Assembly: GCF_018130145.1 (NCBI RefSeq)
Contig: NZ_JAFCMB010000029.1
Coordinates: 1 to 64,000, forward strand
DNA: 64,000 nucleotides
Source: Bradyrhizobium sp. AUGA SZCCT0176
GTDB lineage: Bacteria; Pseudomonadota; Alphaproteobacteria; Rhizobiales; Xanthobacteraceae
Direction: 5' to 3'
Shown here: piece after piece, positions 1 to 8,704 of the stretch
Position numbering within the stretch: position 1 is the first letter of the stretch
Layout of the letters: every line of letters starts with the position of its first letter
The notes under the pieces: model-generated
Database searches by the model: none
Seen by the model: only the letters and a program-made list of their open reading frames with translations
What the model was told of the DNA's origin: nothing
Translations under genes and position numbers: made by a program

Positions 1-439
1 TTGAACCTCGGAACCGTGCAAGAGCCAAACATGTCTGGACGTCGTTTATCGCTGCGATAATTCGAAGCCGGGTTTTTAGCTTGTGCGCTGTCTCACAAGC
101 GTGTAGCACAGCCTCAGTAACGGAGCGTGAAAAGCGCGTATTTTCAATGGGTTAGGTGCGATCTCGATGGGGTTCGATCCCTCCCGCCCAGGCTGGTGGC
201 CGACCACCCTGAAAACGCCGGCTGAGGAGCCGCACAGTTCTGCGATACATTCCCTGCTGCAAGGATGTCGCGTGTTCCGATGGCTGTCCGTATCCTCCAC
301 CGCGAGACTAGCTACGATACCGTAGATCCTGTATCACGGACACCAGACACAGGTGACGTTGAACGCCTCGATTCATTGTTTTTGTTGAAGAAATTGTCCT
401 TGTGGTAGCGGCTCCCTCTCTCGCTACCATCATCACCCC
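1..439. other. left-edge stretch without a supportable gene
   Basis: I see no convincing coding region here. Open frames are short and have no recognisable domain or ribosome binding site. A GGTTCGATCCC string near 171-181 resembles a tRNA T-loop, but no cloverleaf can be built around it. The stretch lies next to a recombinase-like remnant, so it may be a decayed edge of an inserted element; that is inference. Confidence 0.4.
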
Positions 440-610
440 CTATGGAACGGGCGGGAACGCGAGCATCCCGGCTGGTTCGGACAGCCTGCCTTTGATGTCG
501 ATGGAGAAGCCGCTGGTGTTTGGTTCGGCGTGCACGATCACGTCCTTCACCAGCCGATCCTGAATCCGGCCGCCGCTCGGAAGCAACGGCGCAGACCGCT
601 GCAGGATTAC
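440..610 (-). pseudogene. possible C-terminal remnant of a site-specific recombinase
   Basis: On the minus strand one frame ends in residues resembling the tail of large serine recombinases: a stretch QDRLVKDVIVH, then FSIDIKGRLSE, then AGM-AFP before the stop codon. This is the usual pattern of a beta strand, a hydrophilic loop and a strand ending in GRL. Nothing upstream in this frame looks like a resolvase or recombinase domain. The frame also runs into the oppositely oriented gene that starts at 730, so only a tail can remain. The assignment rests on resemblance of about 35 residues and is tentative; it could be a chance frame. Confidence 0.3.
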
Positions 611-729
611 GCGCGCCCGCACGGGCCATCGTCGATCCGGATTTGCGCCCGGCTCGGAGTTTCCCGGATAACGGTCTTGAACGGGATATTGTGCTAGTTC
701 TGTGAACCCATCAGCAGACGTCTTGTAGC

Positions 730-1482
730 ATGCCTTCAGAATTAACGGCCGCCATCGAGGAAGCCTACCGGGTCTTCGGCGCGCATCGATTGGGCCGTGG
801 CCTCGTCGTATGCCATTGCCGTTGTTGCATGACCGAGGAGACAGAACGACAGCTGGCCAACACGCCCTTGCGGTCAATCCCGGCCGATCTGCTGGCCGAG
901 TACACCAACTCCGCGCATGACTATGACGATGGTCAGGTCTCGCGTGAGCTACGCTACTTCCTGCCGCGTTATTTCGAGCTGATTGCCGCGCATGATTACC
1001 CTGACCACATCGGACTGGATATTTGCCTGCGCCGGCTTGGCCAGGCCGACCACCGGAACAAGTGGCCTCGAGCGGAGGTGGAGAGCATCGACCGCTTCTT
1101 CGATGCATTCCTGAGCGACAGCCTGACCCGCCTCGACCTGGAGGTGTGGCCTGCTGGATATCGCCTCGCCTTCAATATCAGGAGCGTCGTCACGCTAGTT
1201 GTGACCGCAGGCGGCGATATCGATCGGCTGTTGCACAATTGGGTCGGTGCCGAGGACCCGGCCGCGGCCATCCATATGGCCGCGTTGCGCGAGTACGTGA
1301 TCGAGGAGCGGGATAAGACCTATCTCCACTCTGCCTGCCTGGAGAGCCACGAGGAGGCGGCCAAAACAGTTGGTGAATGGCTATTGCAGCCGAACCTGAC
1401 GGCACGAATAGAAGCCGCATTCTTCGCAGTAAGCGATCCCAGACTGCAGGCGATCCTGTCCAACGGAATGAGATCGGCCTAG
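730..1482 (+). CDS. hypothetical protein with CxCRCC motif
   Basis: This is a 250-residue soluble protein of unknown function. It has a Cys cluster near residues 34-38 (VVCHCRCCM), followed by a conserved-looking pattern LRSIPADLLAEY and then YFLPRYFEL. That order (Cys pair, LR-x-L/I-x-ADL, FLPR-x-EL) recurs in uncharacterised proteins of many bacteria. Metal binding by the cysteines is possible but not shown. There is no signal peptide or membrane segment. The ATG at 730 lacks a clear Shine-Dalgarno sequence. The gene stands alone between recombinase-like debris on its left and a convergent exporter gene, so it may be accessory cargo. Confidence 0.7.
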   Translation: MPSELTAAIEEAYRVFGAHRLGRGLVVCHCRCCMTEETERQLANTPLRSIPADLLAEYTNSAHDYDDGQVSRELRYFLPRYFELIAAHDYPDHIGLDICLRRLGQADHRNKWPRAEVESIDRFFDAFLSDSLTRLDLEVWPAGYRLAFNIRSVVTLVVTAGGDIDRLLHNWVGAEDPAAAIHMAALREYVIEERDKTYLHSACLESHEEAAKTVGEWLLQPNLTARIEAAFFAVSDPRLQAILSNGMRSA

Positions 1483-1546
1483 AGATCAGCTGCTCTGACG
1501 CGCGGCTGGATCACGCCAGTTGCGAATTGCCAGGGCGGCGGCTTCA

Positions 1547-2614
1547 TCAGAAGAAATGCACAAGTCCGATGCTCAGGCCGAGCAGCAGGAGCAGCGACAG
1601 CGTGACGGCGGCGGTGACCCTTCCGCCGACCGTTGAGAGAACGCGTACGTCGACACCAAGCCCGAGCGCGGCCATCGACAGCACGGTAAGGATGGCCGCG
1701 GTTTTTGTAACCGGCGCGACCGCGATATCCGGCACGAGCTGCAGCGAGCGCAGCGCGGCGAGCACCAGAAAGCCGATGATGAACCACGGCACCAGCTTGA
1801 ACGGGCTGATCGCAACCGCCCTGGTCGCGTCGGCATGGCGCTTGCGGCGGTGCGCGGCGACGAGCGAGAGGGCGACCACGATCGGCCCCAGCATCAGCAC
1901 GCGCACCAGTTTCACCAGCGTGCCGATCTGCGTGGCGCCGATACCGGCGGGGACCGTTGCCGCCAGCACCTGCGGAACGGCATAGACGGTAAGACCCGCC
2001 AGAATGCCGTATTGCGTCGCGGACAGGGCGAGCAACGGGATCAGCAGCGGCAGGCCCAGCACCATCAAGACGCCGAGGATCGCGGTGAAGGAGATCGACG
2101 AGGCGACGTCGTCGCCATCGGCGCCGATCACGGGCGCCACCGCGGCGATTGCCGAATTGCCGCAGATCGAGTTGCCGCAGGCGATCAGGATCGACAGTTT
2201 GGTCGGCAGGCCGAGCATCCGGCTGAGGCCGTAGCTGACAGCCAGCATGATGACGACGGTGGCGACGATCGCTGCGACCAGAAGGTAGCCGGACGCCACG
2301 ATCGCGGCAAAGCTGACGGAAGCGCCGAGCAGCATGACGGCGACCTCGAGCAGCTGTTTGGCGCTGAAGGCAATGCCGGAGCGCCAGCGCTCGGACGGTT
2401 GCCAGGCAGTGCGAATCGCCATCCCGAGCAGGATCGCGATGACCAGCGCTTCGACATAGGGGTGGGCGAAGATGCGCTCTTCGACCAGTTGGGCGCCAAG
2501 CGAAACGGCGGTGATCGCGCCGCAAAGTGCGATGCCGGGAATGAGGGCCAGGCTGCGCCTGAAAGCGCCTGGGTCCGACCTTATCCCGTCCGTCTCGTGG
2601 TCTTGTTGCGGCAC
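1547..2614 (-). CDS. YeiH/UPF0324-family putative sulfate exporter
   Basis: This 355-residue polytopic inner-membrane protein has about ten hydrophobic segments. It belongs to the YeiH/PSE family, as shown by the central CGNSICGNSAIAAVAPVI stretch (about residues 147-164) and the flanking LSILIA and SSISFTAILG segments. Family members are annotated as putative sulfate exporters; the substrate here is unproven. The frame starts with GTG at 2614, preceded by a G-rich Shine-Dalgarno (GGGGGG); the nearby ATG is out of frame. A small membrane protein gene on the same strand lies upstream and could share its transcript. Confidence 0.85.
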   Translation of the reverse strand: MPQQDHETDGIRSDPGAFRRSLALIPGIALCGAITAVSLGAQLVEERIFAHPYVEALVIAILLGMAIRTAWQPSERWRSGIAFSAKQLLEVAVMLLGASVSFAAIVASGYLLVAAIVATVVIMLAVSYGLSRMLGLPTKLSILIACGNSICGNSAIAAVAPVIGADGDDVASSISFTAILGVLMVLGLPLLIPLLALSATQYGILAGLTVYAVPQVLAATVPAGIGATQIGTLVKLVRVLMLGPIVVALSLVAAHRRKRHADATRAVAISPFKLVPWFIIGFLVLAALRSLQLVPDIAVAPVTKTAAILTVLSMAALGLGVDVRVLSTVGGRVTAAVTLSLLLLLGLSIGLVHFF

Positions 2615-2745
2615 ATGCCCCCCGTTTTGGAGAACAGTTTATGCGCCGGCCTGCTCGGCTTCACCAATAAATTTTCGATTCAGCAAGATAGGGAGAGTAT
2701 TCTTCTTCCGGCTTCCAGCAAGGGCGGGCGCATCGCGTGTGCGCC

Positions 2746-2967
2746 CTAGAGCAACCCGAACAGGCCCTGCGCCCACGCCACGGCCTGCCCGAAGCTGAAA
2801 GCGCCCGGCTCGAAGTACATCGCGCGTGCCAGCACGATGACGCCGACCAACCCCCAGAACAGCCCGACACCGGCCGATTTCAGCCAGTTAGAGTCGCGTT
2901 CCGGCGCGGCCGCCGAATCGGCGGTCGGGACCAGTTCTCCAAAGGGATCGAAGGCGGGCGGACTCAT
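2746..2967 (-). CDS. small single-pass membrane protein
   Basis: This 73-residue protein starts MSPPAFDPFGEL. It has an acidic, Ala-rich N-terminus and one hydrophobic segment (GLFWGLVGVIVLARAMYF, about residues 34-51), followed by an amphipathic tail. I chose the ATG at 2967 because GGAAG lies 7 bases upstream; an in-frame ATG at 2979 would add MEAV. No known family is recognised. It lies upstream of the YeiH-type exporter on the same strand. Confidence 0.55.
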   Translation of the reverse strand: MSPPAFDPFGELVPTADSAAAPERDSNWLKSAGVGLFWGLVGVIVLARAMYFEPGAFSFGQAVAWAQGLFGLL

Positions 2968-3173
2968 GACGGCTTCCATTGAACGGGCCCCTAATGTCGC
3001 CCAGTTCGGCCCGGAAGCAAGGGTAGCGGTATGCAATCTGCGGCCAGAATGTGGAAGTCCCTTTCCCGCCGCCGTTCGGGGGTAGGGTTTTCTTCTCCTG
3101 GCCCACAATTCATGCCGCTTGACCCGGCCGTATTCCCAGCCACACTGGTGCGAATCCGAAACAGGAGCCGTCC

Positions 3174-3407
3174 ATGGTATTTCTCATTACCGCGCTCGAT
3201 ACATCGGGAACCGTGACCTTGCGGCGGGAGTCGGTGCTGGCCGCGATGAAAAAAGCCGATGAACTGATATCGGACGGCTGCTGGGACGTCGAAATCGTTA
3301 CGCCTGACGGCGCCACCTACCATTCCGGCGAGTTTGACCAGTTGAGAGAACGGGTATCAGGCCGCCCAGCACTGTCCGGCGCCATCGACGCGCAGCACCT
3401 GTCCTGA
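3174..3407 (+). CDS. small hypothetical protein
   Basis: This 77-residue soluble protein has the sequence pattern TLRRESVLAAMKKADELI followed by WDVEIVTPDGATYHSGEF, suggesting a small alpha/beta fold. AGGAG lies 7-8 bases before the ATG. Similar small proteins are frequent in Bradyrhizobium-like genomes and their role is unknown. The 3' end overlaps the convergent SDR gene by about 50 bases. Confidence 0.6.
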   Translation: MVFLITALDTSGTVTLRRESVLAAMKKADELISDGCWDVEIVTPDGATYHSGEFDQLRERVSGRPALSGAIDAQHLS

Positions 3408-4179
3408 GACGAACGCCCCCATCGGCCCCGCGAACATTTCGACGACGCGCGCGACTTCATCGACGGTGGCGATGCGGTCGAGCGTGCCGGTTTCGACCAG
3501 ACGATTTTGGTCGACCGCGCGCGTGCCCATGAAGCGGCCGGTACGGGTGTCGCCCGGCGCGATGCAGTTCACATTGATGTCGTAGGAGCGCAGCTGATCG
3601 GCGAGGCAGCGCGTGTTGCGTCATGCCGGCTTTGGCGACGGCATAGATCGAACCGTTGGTGCGGCCCTTGAAGGCCGCGACCGAGCCGATGGTGACGATG
3701 CGGCCCTGGCGCCGCTTCATCATCTCCTGCGCCACCGCCTGGCAGGTCAGGATCGTGCTGAGCAGGTTGCGATCGAGCACCGCGCGCACGTCCTCTTCCT
3801 TGATGCCGATGGCGTCGTTCGGATCCGGCTTGCCGCCCTTGGCCGCGATGTCGCCGCCGGCATTGTGGACGAGGATCTCGACCGGCCCCAGTTCTCGCGT
3901 CGTGGTCTCGACCACGCGCGCGATGTCGGCACCTTGCGTGAGGTCACCGAGCACGCGAATGGTGCGCACGCCATGCGCCTTGGCGATATCTTCCGCGACC
4001 GCCGTCAGCGTCGATCCCTCGCCATATTCCGCCGGTCCGTTCTCGCGCATGCCGTGGATCGCGACGTCGGCGCCCATCGCAGCCAGTTTTTCGGCGAAGG
4101 CGCGGCCGAGCCCGCGGCCCGCGCCGGTCACCAATGCAACCTTGTCCTTGAGCGTCCGAGCGCCGTCGCTGGATGTCAT
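3357..4179 (-). pseudogene. SDR-family oxidoreductase, frameshifted
   Basis: This is a short-chain dehydrogenase/reductase with a TGxxxGLG cofactor motif (VTGAGRGLGRAF, about residues 13-24), an NAGG motif and the catalytic S-x(n)-YAVAK pair (GSVAAF then SIYAVAKAGM). After GMTQH the frame breaks near 3611-3616. The downstream frame continues with the normal family sequence NCIAPGDTRTGRFMG and ends in VDGAGQCWAA. Restoring two bases (an AC unit, reading CACACG instead of CACG) rejoins both halves into a full-length protein of about 273 residues. The ATG at 4179 has AGGAGA upstream. This could be a true inactivating mutation or a sequencing error; the catalytic residues lie before the break. 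Confidence 0.85.
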
Positions 4180-4248
4180 GATGTCTTCTCCTGGATGTGA
4201 ATGTGTCAGTGTGATCAGCGGCGGCATCCGCTGGTGCCGGAATGCGCC

Positions 4249-5169
4249 TTAATTCTTGATCGCATAGAGCGGCGTCCTCACCGTCAGCTGATAGGACGGC
4301 TTCGGCGTCCAGGCGATCTGCGCGGTGACGCCGAACAGGCGGTTGTCGTCATCGTCCATGCGATCGAGATCGAGCCGTACGATCGGCTGGGTGAAGGCCG
4401 GGAACGGCGTGAGATTGAGAAGCTGCGCACCGCCGAACGATTGCACGCCGAAGCGGCCGGTCAGCTTCCAGTTGTTGTCCCACTGATAGTAGCCGCCGAC
4501 ATAGCCCACATAGCCAGGCTTCACTTCAGCGAATATGGAATCGACGATGATTTTTGTGTATTGCGCGCCGGCGAGCAGTCCCCGCGTTTCATCCGGGTTC
4601 AGCGCGTAGCCGAATTCGAGGATCGTATTGTAGGAGGTCGTGGCCAATGGCGCGTCGGAAATCGATCGCGATGCATTGCTTTGTATCGTCACCGTTGGAA
4701 ACATGCCGCCGTTTTGCTGATAGAGGTCGGCCTGAAATCCGACCGTAAAACCGTAGATATCGAACGACGACCAGGGCAGGCTGCCCGATTGGGACGAAGC
4801 GCCGCTGACGCCGCCATAGACCGACAGCTGCTCGTTGACGTCAACCGTCACGGGAATGTCGAGATTGATGCTTCGGCTGGCCGGCGACGACAAGGTCCCG
4901 AGCGATGTCAGGTTCGACAGCGTCGACAATAGTGGCGGCGCGCTGAAGCCGATCGAGAGCGTACCGGCCGGCAGGGTGGTGTAGATCGTCCGCAAGTCGA
5001 GATAGATGTTAGGCAATACCGGCTTCGGCTTGGCCGGCGCATCTTCGTCCTCGCCATTGTCCTTGCTGTTGTTTTGGCCGGACGCCAGACCGGAACAGCA
5101 CAGCGACATCAATATCCCGAGCGCCAGCCGCCGGCCGGTTCGCGCCGGCCGGGTGTGCGCAAATCTCAT
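4249..5169 (-). CDS. putative outer-membrane beta-barrel protein
   Basis: This protein of about 306 residues has an N-terminal signal peptide (basic start, hydrophobic LALGILMSLCCSGLASG). A short charged region rich in Asp, Glu and Lys follows, then a body of alternating hydrophobic and polar strands rich in Gly, Ser, Thr, Tyr and Phe (for example LPWSSFDIYGFTVGFQADLY). That composition fits an outer-membrane barrel of about 250 residues, but no specific family is recognised. The ATG at 5169 fits the signal peptide; an upstream frame is open but adds non-signal residues. It is followed by the frameshifted SDR on the same strand. Confidence 0.6.
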   Translation of the reverse strand: MRFAHTRPARTGRRLALGILMSLCCSGLASGQNNSKDNGEDEDAPAKPKPVLPNIYLDLRTIYTTLPAGTLSIGFSAPPLLSTLSNLTSLGTLSSPASRSINLDIPVTVDVNEQLSVYGGVSGASSQSGSLPWSSFDIYGFTVGFQADLYQQNGGMFPTVTIQSNASRSISDAPLATTSYNTILEFGYALNPDETRGLLAGAQYTKIIVDSIFAEVKPGYVGYVGGYYQWDNNWKLTGRFGVQSFGGAQLLNLTPFPAFTQPIVRLDLDRMDDDDNRLFGVTAQIAWTPKPSYQLTVRTPLYAIKN

Positions 5170-5286
5170 TTTCAATCGAACCTGCACCGGCCCACTCGCA
5201 TCCAAGGCAGCCGCTTTCCGGCAACAGCTACGCAAGCCCCATGGTAACGGATTTGCGGACGCCGCACCATGAGGACCGGGCGAGCG

Positions 5287-5925
5287 TTATCGGCCGTTCT
5301 TGTCCGCCGCCTTGACGGCCACCGCCAGCGCCACCTTGGTCTGCTTGACGATATCTTCGACCAGCTCTTCCCGGCTGACATTGGCAAGCTGGCCGGTGAG
5401 AAGTCCCTGTTCGGCCAGCATCACCACGCCGTGCAGCGCGGCCCAGATTTGCAGGGCGCTGCGTTCGCGCAGCAATCCGACCGCGGGCGCTTCGAGGGAT
5501 TCCAGCAGCAGCTCGAAAGTTTCCATCGCGGCAACATGCAGCTCGCTGCCCTTGGGTGCGCATGCCATGATCCGTGAGGCGAACATCAGGCGGTAGACGC
5601 CGTTGCGGCGAAGACCGAAATCCAATGTGGCTTGCGCCAGGCGCGACAGCTTCGAACGCCTGGAGGGTTTTCCGATCGACTCGCGCAGGATGGCGTTGAA
5701 CTGGCGGAAGGCTTCGGCCGTTACCGCCGTGAGCAGGCTCTCGCGATCGGCAAAATGCTTGTAGGGAGCCGGCTGCGAGACGCCGAGCCTCTTGGCCAGC
5801 GCGCTGATGCTGATCGCTTCGGGGCCGCCGAGTTCCACTTCCCCGAGCGCGGCCTGAACCAGGGCATCGCGGAGATCCCCGTGGTGATAGGTGTTGAGCG
5901 CTTTACGTGCGGGGCGAGGTGGCAT
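5287..5925 (-). CDS. TetR/AcrR-family transcriptional regulator
   Basis: This 212-residue repressor has an N-terminal TetR DNA-binding domain (LRDALVQAALGEVELGG, then ISISALAKRLGVSQPAPYKHF with the helix-turn-helix). A C-terminal ligand domain of the WHG type follows (YRLMFASRIMA, ALHGVVMLAEQGLL). It is divergent from the ferredoxin-P450 pair and is likely their regulator. A GTAAT-N4-TATAAC motif begins 6 bases upstream of its ATG and recurs 47 bp further on, which suggests autorepression as well as control of the P450. No clear Shine-Dalgarno precedes the start. Confidence 0.85.
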   Translation of the reverse strand: MPPRPARKALNTYHHGDLRDALVQAALGEVELGGPEAISISALAKRLGVSQPAPYKHFADRESLLTAVTAEAFRQFNAILRESIGKPSRRSKLSRLAQATLDFGLRRNGVYRLMFASRIMACAPKGSELHVAAMETFELLLESLEAPAVGLLRERSALQIWAALHGVVMLAEQGLLTGQLANVSREELVEDIVKQTKVALAVAVKAADKNGR

Positions 5926-5930
5926 TCAGT

Positions 5931-5945
5931 GTAATGATCTATAAC
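5931..5945. promoter_or_regulatory. candidate TetR operator, copy 1
   Basis: GTAATGATCTATAAC lies just before the start codon of the TetR gene. It shares GTAAT and TATAAC at the same spacing with a second copy at 5978-5992. Binding by the adjacent TetR is inferred from position and repetition. Confidence 0.45.
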
Positions 5946-5977
5946 TTTCCGCTTGACAGCACAATCGCGACGATAAT

Positions 5978-5992
5978 GTAATACGGTATAAC
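5978..5992. promoter_or_regulatory. candidate TetR operator, copy 2
   Basis: GTAATACGGTATAAC is a near-perfect palindrome (six of seven pairs about a central G). It is the second copy of the motif found at 5931-5945. A TTGACA hexamer lies at 5953-5958, so this copy falls in the likely promoter region of the ferredoxin-P450 operon. Confidence 0.5.
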
Positions 5993-6088
5993 TTGAAGAG
6001 GCAGACCGGCCGCGGTTGGTAACGCCCAAATCAACATGAGGAAATGCGACGCGCCGGTTGAGCGCGCGCGGCTTGAAGGAGCGCTCGC

Positions 6089-6298
6089 ATGTCGGGAAAG
6101 CTGAAGATCCGCGTCGATCAGGACAAATGTCAGGGACACGCACGCTGCAAGTCGCTGGCGCCGGAACTGTTCGAGCTCGACGAATTCGGCAATGCCCATG
6201 AAGTCGGCGACGGTTCGGTCCCCGCGGGCCTGGAAGACAAGGCCTGGCTCGCCCAGACCAATTGCCCCGAAATCGCGATCGAAGTGCAGGAAGAATAG
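6089..6298 (+). CDS. P450-associated ferredoxin with CxxHxxC motif
   Basis: This 69-residue cytoplasmic iron-sulfur protein should pass electrons to the adjacent P450. The cluster ligands visible are C14-x2-H17-x2-C20 and C59-P60. A His takes the place of the usual second Cys, as in the P450-linked ferredoxins with a CxxHxxC(x)nCP motif described in Rhodopseudomonas palustris and mycobacteria. Its length is normal for single-cluster bacterial ferredoxins. GAAGGAG precedes the ATG. The P450 gene follows after 64 bases, presumably in one operon. No ferredoxin reductase gene is nearby, so the reductase must be encoded elsewhere. Confidence 0.85.
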   Translation: MSGKLKIRVDQDKCQGHARCKSLAPELFELDEFGNAHEVGDGSVPAGLEDKAWLAQTNCPEIAIEVQEE

Positions 6299-6362
6299 GG
6301 GCGATAGTCCGGTCCTGAAATCAAGCTCGTCCTGAACGAACCAAGCAAAAGGAATTTGCGCG

Positions 6363-7586
6363 ATGTCCGATTCCGTCAGCATGATGCCCGAACATCCTCC
6401 GGTCACCGATTGGGTCAACGATTTCGATCATACCGATCCGCGCTGGACCGAGAATCCTTTTCCGATCTGGGACGAGTTGCGCAACGAATGCCCGGTGGTG
6501 CACACCAAGCGTTTCCTCGGCTGCTATCTGCCGACCACCTATCAGGCGGTGAAGGAGATCGCCTACGACACCGAGCATTTCTCCTCGCGGCGCGTCATCG
6601 TGCGCGACGTGCGGCCCGAAGTGACGCGAAACGCCGCGCCCCCGATCACGTCGGATCCGCCCGAGCATAAGCCCGCCAAGCAACTGCTGCTTCCGCCGTT
6701 CACGCCGGACGCGATGAAGAAGCTGGAGCCGCGGGTCCGTGCCATCTGCAACGAGCTGATCGACGAATTCATCGCCGACGGTCAATGCGACGCCGCGGCG
6801 CGCTACACCAAGCATGTTCCGGTGCGCGCCATCGCCCACATGCTGGGCATTCCCGAGAAGGATGGCGATCTGTTCGTCAAGTGGATCCACATGATCCTCG
6901 AGCTCAGCATCAAGAACGAGAGCATGCTGGTGCAGGCAGTGCAGGAGATGAGCGCCTATTTCGCCGGCCATATCGAGCATCGCAAGACGCATCCGACCGA
7001 CGATCTGATCTCGACGCTGATGAAGGCCAAGGACAAGGACGGCAATCCCCTGGACGATTCCCAGGTGCTGGGTTCGCTGCGCCTGCTGCTGATTGCCGGC
7101 ATCGACACCACCTGGAGCGCGATCGGCTCCTCGCTGTGGCATCTGGCGAATACGCCCGCCGACCGCGACCGCCTGATCGCGGAGCCGGAATTGATGCCGA
7201 GCGCGATCGAGGAATTCTTGCGGGCCTATTCGCCGGTCACGATGGCGCGCGAAGTGATGAAGGAAACCACTATCAGCGGCTGCCCGGTCAAGCCGGGCAA
7301 CATGGTGCTGCTGTCGTTCCCGGCGGCCAACCGCGACCCCGCGATGTTCCCGGATGCCGACAAGGTGGTGATCGACCGCAAGGAGAACCGCCATGCCGCG
7401 TTCGGCCTCGGCATTCACCGCTGCGTCGGCTCCAACCTCGCGCGCATGGAAATGACGGTCGCGATCGAGGAATGGCTGAAGCGGATTCCGGACTTCAAGC
7501 TCGATCCGGCCGGCAAGGTCACCTGGTCGGAAGGCACGGTGCGTGGCCCGCGCCAGCTTCCGGTGCTGTTCGGCAAGAAAAACTGA
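6363..7586 (+). CDS. cytochrome P450
   Basis: This 407-residue soluble bacterial P450 is a haem-thiolate monooxygenase. Visible landmarks are the I-helix AGIDTT (residues 245-250, with the acid-alcohol pair D248/T249), the K-helix E284-x-x-R287, and the haem loop FGLGIHRCVG with Cys354 as iron ligand. The substrate is unknown. The length and the paired small ferredoxin fit class I bacterial systems. It is probably co-transcribed with the ferredoxin and controlled by the divergent TetR protein. The ATG at 6363 has AAAGGAA upstream; an internal start at MMPEHPP is possible. Confidence 0.92.
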   Translation: MSDSVSMMPEHPPVTDWVNDFDHTDPRWTENPFPIWDELRNECPVVHTKRFLGCYLPTTYQAVKEIAYDTEHFSSRRVIVRDVRPEVTRNAAPPITSDPPEHKPAKQLLLPPFTPDAMKKLEPRVRAICNELIDEFIADGQCDAAARYTKHVPVRAIAHMLGIPEKDGDLFVKWIHMILELSIKNESMLVQAVQEMSAYFAGHIEHRKTHPTDDLISTLMKAKDKDGNPLDDSQVLGSLRLLLIAGIDTTWSAIGSSLWHLANTPADRDRLIAEPELMPSAIEEFLRAYSPVTMAREVMKETTISGCPVKPGNMVLLSFPAANRDPAMFPDADKVVIDRKENRHAAFGLGIHRCVGSNLARMEMTVAIEEWLKRIPDFKLDPAGKVTWSEGTVRGPRQLPVLFGKKN

Positions 7587-7648
7587 GCAGGAACTGAGCC
7601 TGCTTCGGGCGCGGCGCGCCGGCAATTTCGACCGGATTGCCCGCGCGT

Positions 7649-8617
7649 TCACTTGATCTCGATTTTGGCTTCTCTGGCGACCACCTTCCAGGCCTCGATG
7701 TCGCGCACGTTGATGTCGCGCTGCCGGTCTCCGGGGATGAAGTCCGCGGTGACGCCGAGCGCGAGCAGCCTTTCGGTCATATCCGCTTCGGCGATCGACT
7801 CCTGCAGTGCAGCGGAAAGCTTCTTCGCGGCGATGTCGGGGATGCCAGCGGGCGCGTACATGACCCAGGACAGGCTGCGCTCAAAATCGATCCCCTGGTC
7901 CTTGTAGCTTGCGACTTCAGGCAGGCTTGGCGAGCGATCCCCGCATGTGCCCAGCGCCTTTACTTTTCCATCCTTCACCAGCGGCGTCGCCGTCGCCATA
8001 TCCAGCGTGCCGAGCGAGATGTGGCCACCGATAAGATCATTGGCAACCTTCGCCGCGCCGCTGAACGGCACGTGTTCGAGTTTGATGCCGGCTTTCTGCG
8101 ACAGGATTTCCGCGCAGAAATGTCCGGTCGAGCCGACGCCCCAGGATCCGTACTGGATCTGATCGCCCTTTTTCGCCATCGCGATCAGGCCGCGCAGGTC
8201 GCTCGCCGGAAAATCCTTCGAGGCCACCACCAGGATCGCCGACGTTCCGATGCGGCCGATGACTGCAAAATCCTTGATCGGATCATAGGGCAGGCTGGTA
8301 TAGGACGCGGGCGCAAGCACATGCGTGGTCATGCCGCCGATCATGATGGTGTAACCGTCCGCCGGCGAGGTCGCGACCATCTGCGTGCCGATGGTGCCGG
8401 CCGCTCCCGTGCGGTTTTCGACGAAAATGGTCTGCCCCAGGCGCTTGCCCATCTTGTCGGCCAGCAGCCGGCCGATGACGTCGCCGCCGCCACCGGCCGC
8501 GAACGGCAACAGCATTTTTATTTTTCTGGAGGGGTAGTCCGACGCGTCCTCGGCCCTTGCCGAACAGGTGGCCAGGACGAGCATCAGCAACGTCAGCATC
8601 GTTGTGCGGAACTTCAT
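7649..8617 (-). CDS. Bug-family (TctC-type) periplasmic solute-binding protein
   Basis: This is a protein of about 322 residues with a cleavable signal peptide (LTLLMLVLATCSARA). The body has the marks of the Bug/tripartite tricarboxylate receptor family: YPSRKIKMLLPFAAGGGGDVIGRLLA, then VENRTGAAGTIGTQMVA, and the C-terminal AAKKLSAALQESI. Such proteins bind organic acids in the periplasm and often work without neighbouring membrane components, as here. GGGAG precedes the ATG at 8617. It lies downstream of the LacI regulator on the same strand, so it may deliver the substrate for the Baeyer-Villiger cluster; that link is inference. Confidence 0.88.
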   Translation of the reverse strand: MKFRTTMLTLLMLVLATCSARAEDASDYPSRKIKMLLPFAAGGGGDVIGRLLADKMGKRLGQTIFVENRTGAAGTIGTQMVATSPADGYTIMIGGMTTHVLAPASYTSLPYDPIKDFAVIGRIGTSAILVVASKDFPASDLRGLIAMAKKGDQIQYGSWGVGSTGHFCAEILSQKAGIKLEHVPFSGAAKVANDLIGGHISLGTLDMATATPLVKDGKVKALGTCGDRSPSLPEVASYKDQGIDFERSLSWVMYAPAGIPDIAAKKLSAALQESIAEADMTERLLALGVTADFIPGDRQRDINVRDIEAWKVVAREAKIEIK

Positions 8618-8704
8618 ACGCAACTCCCTTGGGTTTCCCGGTACTTGTTTTTTTGTTAGCGGTCGTCAAATCTGGCAGATCGGCAGGGCAGGCAATTCCT
8701 CAAA

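Noticed and set aside
150..215. possible tRNA 3' half (GGTTCGATCCC)
   Set aside because: The T-stem has mismatches and no acceptor, D or anticodon stem can be drawn upstream; treated as coincidence.
51..1108. long open frames around 1-1108 on the minus strand
   Set aside because: They overlap the better-supported gene at 730-1482; only the short tail at 440-610 has any family resemblance.
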